Shown: positions 22,066 to 26,147 of the stretch, one piece after another | How positions within the stretch are numbered: the first letter of the stretch is position 1 | How the letters are laid out: every line of letters starts with the position of its first letter | Source: Methylobacter sp. | GTDB lineage: Bacteria; Pseudomonadota; Gammaproteobacteria; Methylococcales; Methylomonadaceae | Direction of reading: 5' to 3' | NCBI GenBank assembly: GCA_023229605.1 | Contig: JALNYY010000029.1 | Location: 8,143-34,289 of the forward strand | DNA: 26,147 nt | The notes under the pieces: generated by a model | Told to the model about the DNA's origin: nothing | The model's input: the letters and a program-made list of their open reading frames with translations, nothing else | Database searches by the model: none | Position numbers and translations under genes: made by a program

Positions 22066-24393
22066 TCAAAACTCTTCCCACTCGACATCGTTGTGTTTTG
22101 GCTTGCCGGCTGCGAGGGCTGCACGCTTTGGCGCCACGATTGGAGCTACCGGCGCTTTACTGTGCTTGATCGTTTTAACGGGCGCCGCAGTCCTTTTCGA
22201 ACTTACTTTAAAGTAACTGAGCAACTGGGTCATATTGCTAGACTGCTCGCTCATCGCAATACTGCCCGCCGCCGCTTGTTCCGCCAATGCCGCATTTTGC
22301 TGAGTAATGTCATCCATTTGAGCAACCGCGTGATTAACCTGGTCAATGCCCGCCGTCTGCTCGCCGCTGGCGTATGCTATTTGAGAAACTATTTCCCCCA
22401 CTTGCGCGACACTGTTGACGATTTCAGTCAGCGCCGCGCCCGTTTCATTGACAAATGCGGTCCCGGCACGCACTTTCTGCATGCTGTTCTGAATCAGGTC
22501 ATTACTTTGTTTGGCGGCATTGGCGCTGCGTTGAGCCAAGTTGCGCACTTCCGTTGCAACCACCGAGAAGCCGCGGCCTTGCTCTCCGGCCCTGGCCGCT
22601 TCTACCGATGCGTTTAATGCCAACAGATTGGTTTGGAAGGCGATTTCATCAATGACGCCGATAATTTCGGCAATCTCATTGCTGCTGTCATTAATTTCCT
22701 GCATTGCAGTTATGGCTGAATTAACGACATCACCGCCTTTTTGCGCCAATTGACTGGCCGCATTAACAACCTCGTTCGCATGAACCGTATTCCGGGCATT
22801 ATTTTTTACGGTACTGGCAAGCTGCTCCATACTCGCCGCGGTTTGTTCGAGACTGGCCGCTTGTTGTTCGGCGCGACCGGAAAGATTGTTATTGCCGCTG
22901 GCAATTTCCTGGGATGAGCTATCGATAAAATCCGCCGCATCCCTGATTTGAATAATAAAATTACTCAGGTTGGTCAGGCTGCCGTTGATATTGTTCTTGC
23001 ACTCGGCATAAACCCCCTGATAGTCGTTAGTAATCGCACTGGTTAAATCGCCTTGAGACATGCATTCCATGACCCTGTTAATGTCGTTAAAAACGCTGTC
23101 AATGACATCGGTCAGTTCATTAATGCCGGACGACAAGATTTTGGAAAACCCTTGCTTATCGCCCATGGTAATGCGGGCACTCAGATCACCGGCTTTAACA
23201 TCCTGCACTAACCGGTCAATCTCTTGTTCAATCAAGACCTCGTGGGTTTTATTTTGCCATTCGGCAACAAAACCGATGTGCTCGCCTTCATCGCTAATAA
23301 CCGGGCTGACGATAACATTCATAGTTTGACCGGCAATATGCAATTCCGAACTGTAGGAGCCCTTTAAATTTTCCAGCATGCCGCGTTGATGCGCGGGATT
23401 CTTGTGGAAAATATCGATAGATGCGCCCATCAGCTTATCGGCGGCGAAATTCGGCAACTGTTTACGAATATCCTGTTCGGCCTCCTTGAATATGCGCGCA
23501 ACGCTGTCGTTGATATAAATAATTTCAAGATTGGTATTAGCCACCATCACGCCGGATTGAACATTATCCAGCGCTTGGTTAATCTGCCGGGCTTTTGCGG
23601 CATCTTCCCTGGCCTGCGAAAGATCCAGACTCAAATTAACTTCCATCGAGTACAAGCCGCGCAGGAAATCGCCTATCAGATCATTCCGGTTTAAATCCTG
23701 CACATTGCCGAACTTTTTCTCGGCCAGGCGGTAAAAAACACCGATGGTTTCATTGAGTGTCCTCCTGAAGCTTTTGACCGTACTGCAAGCTATCGCCGAG
23801 GCAATTATGACTAATACGAAAGATCCGGCAAACAGCAGATATTCCCGCGCCAAAAACAACCGGCTCATCAGGTAGGCAATGGGTATCAACAGTATTGCCA
23901 CCGCTGCAGCCAATTTTATACAGGCATCAATTTCCTTGATTGATTTGGCTATTGCCGCTAAACCGGTCGGTCTTATTGTTGCTTTCCCTGCGTCCAGCAG
24001 CCGGTATAACCGCTCTGCTTTTTCAATCTTTTCCCGGCTTGGGGCGCGCCGCACAGAAAGGTACTCATGAACCTTGCCGTTTTTAAAAACAGGTATTGCA
24101 TTCGCGTCTACCCAGTAATGATCGCCGGATTTGGTTCTGTTTTTTACTATGCCGTTCCAAGGTCTCATCGCTTTTAAATTCATCCATAAATCTTCAAAAG
24201 CGGCCGGCGGCATGTCGGGATGACGAACTATGTTATGGTTTGCGCCTATCAATTCATCGCGGCTATAACCGCTGATTTTGACAAACTCCTCATTGACGTA
24301 AGTAATCGCGCCTTTTAAATCGGTTCTTGTAACCAACAGCGCACCTTTCTTCATCTGGATTTCTTGGTTAGTTACCGGCATATTTACTTTCAT
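22066..24393 (-). CDS. Methyl-accepting chemotaxis protein, Aer-like, with C-terminal EWEEF
   Basis: A 775-residue chemoreceptor. Order: Aer-like PAS (about 16-115, with RPWNGIVKNRTKSGDHYWV, where Aer proteins bind FAD); two membrane helices (161-180, 187-206); second PAS (about 275-390); HAMP-like repeats (391-480); MA signalling domain with the hairpin tip IDEIAFQTNLLALNASVEAARAGEQGRGF (residues 581-609 region); flexible basic tail; and EWEEF at 771-775, fitting the xWxxF pentapeptide that tethers CheR/CheB. It most likely senses redox or oxygen. GAGGGGG lies 4 bases before the ATG. No che genes are nearby. A weak AAACTGCAGTTT dyad follows the stop. Confidence 0.95.
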   Translation of the reverse strand: MKVNMPVTNQEIQMKKGALLVTRTDLKGAITYVNEEFVKISGYSRDELIGANHNIVRHPDMPPAAFEDLWMNLKAMRPWNGIVKNRTKSGDHYWVDANAIPVFKNGKVHEYLSVRRAPSREKIEKAERLYRLLDAGKATIRPTGLAAIAKSIKEIDACIKLAAAVAILLIPIAYLMSRLFLAREYLLFAGSFVLVIIASAIACSTVKSFRRTLNETIGVFYRLAEKKFGNVQDLNRNDLIGDFLRGLYSMEVNLSLDLSQAREDAAKARQINQALDNVQSGVMVANTNLEIIYINDSVARIFKEAEQDIRKQLPNFAADKLMGASIDIFHKNPAHQRGMLENLKGSYSSELHIAGQTMNVIVSPVISDEGEHIGFVAEWQNKTHEVLIEQEIDRLVQDVKAGDLSARITMGDKQGFSKILSSGINELTDVIDSVFNDINRVMECMSQGDLTSAITNDYQGVYAECKNNINGSLTNLSNFIIQIRDAADFIDSSSQEIASGNNNLSGRAEQQAASLEQTAASMEQLASTVKNNARNTVHANEVVNAASQLAQKGGDVVNSAITAMQEINDSSNEIAEIIGVIDEIAFQTNLLALNASVEAARAGEQGRGFSVVATEVRNLAQRSANAAKQSNDLIQNSMQKVRAGTAFVNETGAALTEIVNSVAQVGEIVSQIAYASGEQTAGIDQVNHAVAQMDDITQQNAALAEQAAAGSIAMSEQSSNMTQLLSYFKVSSKRTAAPVKTIKHSKAPVAPIVAPKRAALAAGKPKHNDVEWEEF

Positions 24394-24440
24394 TTAACCC
24401 CCTCATTACGAATTTAAACATTCGTTTTATTATTCAAATA

Positions 24441-24535
24441 GTTCCCACGCTCCAGCGTGGGAATTCAGTCCGCAACGCTCCAGCGTTGCGGGACGCCGGA
24501 GCGTCTACCACTGCGTTCTCACGCCGGAGCATCAC
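24441..24535. repeat. Hairpin repeat array, same family as the hupE insert
   Basis: The first hairpin is TTCCCACGCTCCAGCGTGGG (24442-24461). The second has GCAACGCT/AGCGTTGC arms (24472-24489). They are followed by ACGCCGGAGCGT and TTCTCACGCCGGAGC fragments. The first two match units of 15198-15325. Confidence 0.85.
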
Positions 24536-24557
24536 TGCCTTAAGTTAAGAAATAAAC

Positions 24558-24630
24558 GTAGGGTGGATAAGCGTAGCGCATCCACCGGATTAAGCATGAA
24601 TGGTGGATGCGCTACGCTTATCCACCCTAC
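24558..24630. repeat. Perfect 29-bp inverted repeat, same family as the hypF palindrome
   Basis: Arms at 24558-24586 (starting GTAGGGTGGATAAGCGTAGC) and 24602-24630 are perfect complements with a 15-base loop. The arm order is the reverse of the copy inside hypF (1085-1158): here the GTAGGG ends are outermost, there they are next to the loop. Confidence 0.95.
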
Positions 24631-24707
24631 GACGATTACTTTTTAAAGCTTGACTTAATGGCAGTGACGTCGGAGCGTGGGAGCGATAAAACGAGGAGTA
24701 CATACCG

Positions 24708-26147
24708 TCAATCCTCATCTGCACCGGCCAACTCCAAGCCCCGAAACACCGAACAACGCTTGAACACCTCAAGGCTCGGCTCCAGCTGCTTTTGCAGGCA
24801 AAATTTGGCGACCAGCTTGGTCAAGCCCTTGATGTCGCGGCCGGTGGCGGCCGGGAACAGTTCGGCCAGTTGGTCTATCAGCGCCTGATCCAACGGCAAC
24901 GCAAACTGCTCGGTCATCACTCCCCAAATTTTGCGGCGGTCGGCGCTGTTGGGGGCGTGGTATTTGATCATCGCGATGCAGCGGGAAATAATCGCTTCGT
25001 CGATGTCGTCGACGCGGTTGGTGGTTAAAAACAGCAGACCGTTGAAATATTCCAGCACCCGCAAAAACACGCCGACCACGGCATTGGAGGCCAGGTTGTC
25101 GCTGCGGCGCTTGATGTAAACGTCGGCCTCGTCGATCAGCATGACCGCGCCCCAGCGCTGGGCGCGGATCAGCGTTTCCTTCAGCACTTTCTCCATTTCC
25201 GCGACGTTCAGGCCCAACTGCCCGGAATGCACCCGGTACAGCGGGCGCTTGATGATTTCCGAATAAACTTCGGCGGTCAGGGTTTTGCCGACTCCGGCGG
25301 GGCCTGCGCACAACACCGTGGTGCCGCCGGATTTTCCGGCGACGATGTCGTCCATCAGCATGTCCATTTCGGCGGTCAGGATGTCGATCAGGTCGGTTTG
25401 TTCAGGCGGCAAGATCAGCTTTTGTTTCAATTCCGGCTGGTATTGGTAAGGGGCCATGTCGTCGACATGCACCCAGACATGGTGATGCAGTTCCAGATGA
25501 AACATCAGGATGTAGCCGTGGATCGGCAGTTCGGTGAACGCGCCTTTGGGGATGTCGGCTTTCGAGGCTTCCATCGCGCTTTCGGTTTTGCTGTCGTAAC
25601 GCAGGCTGTTGCCGGCCTTGCGCAGGTATTTGCCGAGGATGTCGCCGGATGCGTCCAGCGTCAACGCCCGCTCGCTGAGGATATTCTCGTCGTTGACCAG
25701 GCGGCAGGCGCCGCCCGCAGACGACAGCACCACGGTGTTTTTGCGCGTCCAGTCGCTGCTTCGGTGGCTGGAGGTAGGATCTTCGACATAAATCGCGGTA
25801 CCCCAGCCGGAAAACTGTTCGCCGTAGCGGCCGCGCCAGTCGAAATAGCGGCCTGCGGCTTCGTCGTAACCGGCGATCAGTTCGGGCGTTTCCTTTAAAT
25901 AGCCTTTCGCGGTAAAAATCTCGGCTATGGTTTTGCCTGCGATGTCCTTGGCGCGGATGACCAGCGTTTCAATCGCTATTTTGCCTTTGGAATTGGCTTT
26001 CAGCTCTATCAGGATACGGCCAGCCTCTTCCTCGCCGGGCGGCGTGAAATCGAGCCGGGTAATCAAATAAGCGCAAGTCCGGCCCTTGGCATCGGCGTGG
26101 AACAGCCAGCCGCGTTGAGCGTCGTCGATCAGATAGCGCGTGACGGC
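24708..26147 (-). CDS. AAA family ATPase, 5' end beyond window
   Basis: The frame stays open from the stop at 24708 to the window edge, so at least 479 residues are present and the true start lies outside; an internal TTG at 26066 is not needed. The C-terminal half is an AAA ATPase: Walker A GPAGVGKT (25281-25304), Walker B AVMLIDEAD (about 25123-25149), sensor-1 LLFLTTNRVDD, and an arginine-finger-like ISRC. The N-terminal ~250 residues are not recognised; they include FHLELHHHVWVHVDDMAPYQY just before the ATPase domain. Its partner and substrate are unknown. The sequence ends in acidic GADED. Confidence 0.88.
   Translation of the reverse strand, partial: AVTRYLIDDAQRGWLFHADAKGRTCAYLITRLDFTPPGEEEAGRILIELKANSKGKIAIETLVIRAKDIAGKTIAEIFTAKGYLKETPELIAGYDEAAGRYFDWRGRYGEQFSGWGTAIYVEDPTSSHRSSDWTRKNTVVLSSAGGACRLVNDENILSERALTLDASGDILGKYLRKAGNSLRYDSKTESAMEASKADIPKGAFTELPIHGYILMFHLELHHHVWVHVDDMAPYQYQPELKQKLILPPEQTDLIDILTAEMDMLMDDIVAGKSGGTTVLCAGPAGVGKTLTAEVYSEIIKRPLYRVHSGQLGLNVAEMEKVLKETLIRAQRWGAVMLIDEADVYIKRRSDNLASNAVVGVFLRVLEYFNGLLFLTTNRVDDIDEAIISRCIAMIKYHAPNSADRRKIWGVMTEQFALPLDQALIDQLAELFPAATGRDIKGLTKLVAKFCLQKQLEPSLEVFKRCSVFRGLELAGADED

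Larger units (their letters stand above)
24394..24707. other. Gene-free gap filled with palindromic repeats
   Basis: Between the AAA ATPase stop and the chemoreceptor start. It holds the CCCACGCTCCAGCGTGGG array (24441-24535), the perfect 29-bp inverted repeat (24558-24630) and a further CGGAGCGTGGGAG remnant (24671-24683). No gene. Confidence 0.8.

Noticed and set aside
24769..25311. 180-residue arginine-rich minus-strand frame
   Set aside because: It is an out-of-frame shadow of the AAA ATPase, which has intact Walker motifs.
1..26147. tRNA or rRNA genes
   Set aside because: I saw no cloverleaf with a T-loop GTTCRA context or rRNA signature on either strand.

Overview
This window is dominated by one minus-strand gene set for an uptake [NiFe]-hydrogenase. 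The structural genes, the accessory genes and the complete hyp maturation set read from about 18.55 kb down to position 1. The order is hupS-hupL-hupE-hupC-hupD-hupF-hupG-hupH-hupI-hupJ-hupK-hypA-hypB-[toxin-antitoxin]-hypC-hypD-[accessory cassette]-hypE-hypF. The order and the overlapping stop/start codons follow the classic proteobacterial hup/hyp layout. The small subunit has a Tat signal and all six cysteines expected for the [4Fe-3S] proximal cluster of oxygen-tolerant membrane-bound hydrogenases. The organism is most likely an aerobic or microaerophilic gammaproteobacterium. The abundance of short palindromic repeats recalls Methylococcales (methanotroph) genomes, but that is inference and there is no rRNA or taxonomic marker here.

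Layout from right to left, in the direction of transcription: a 5'-truncated AAA ATPase (24.7-26.1 kb); a repeat-filled gap; an Aer-like PAS chemoreceptor (22.1-24.4 kb); a helical protein of unknown function; a glutathione S-transferase; a bacteriohemerythrin followed at once by an AlkB-like dioxygenase; a small membrane-anchored protein; a 402-base control region; then the hydrogenase genes. HupS/HupL form the H2-splitting dimer. HupC takes the electrons into the membrane. HypA-F build and insert the NiFe(CN)2CO centre. HupD trims HupL. HupF, G, H, I, J and K act as dedicated chaperones for assembly and export.

Two accessory insertions interrupt the hyp operon. One is an addiction-module antitoxin/ParE pair between hypB and hypC. 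The other lies between hypD and hypE: a GIY-YIG protein and an AT-rich HEPN (ApeA-like) gene bracketed by ~250-bp inverted repeats, with a Uma2-type nuclease beside it.

The most unusual feature is how palindromic repeats have entered genes without breaking them. hypF, which is open for 600 codons and runs off the left edge, carries two in-frame inserts. One is a 74-bp palindrome whose near-identical relative sits at 24558-24630. The other is a ~215-bp composite of hairpins inside the YrdC-like domain. hupE carries a ~128-bp in-frame insert of hairpins also found at 24441-24490. The hupC N-terminus and the tail of the GIY-YIG protein are also partly encoded by repeats. Separately, six copies of a TTCGACAGGCTCAGG-type element show a conserved core whose outer stem arms differ between loci, yet are perfectly or nearly perfectly self-complementary at each locus.
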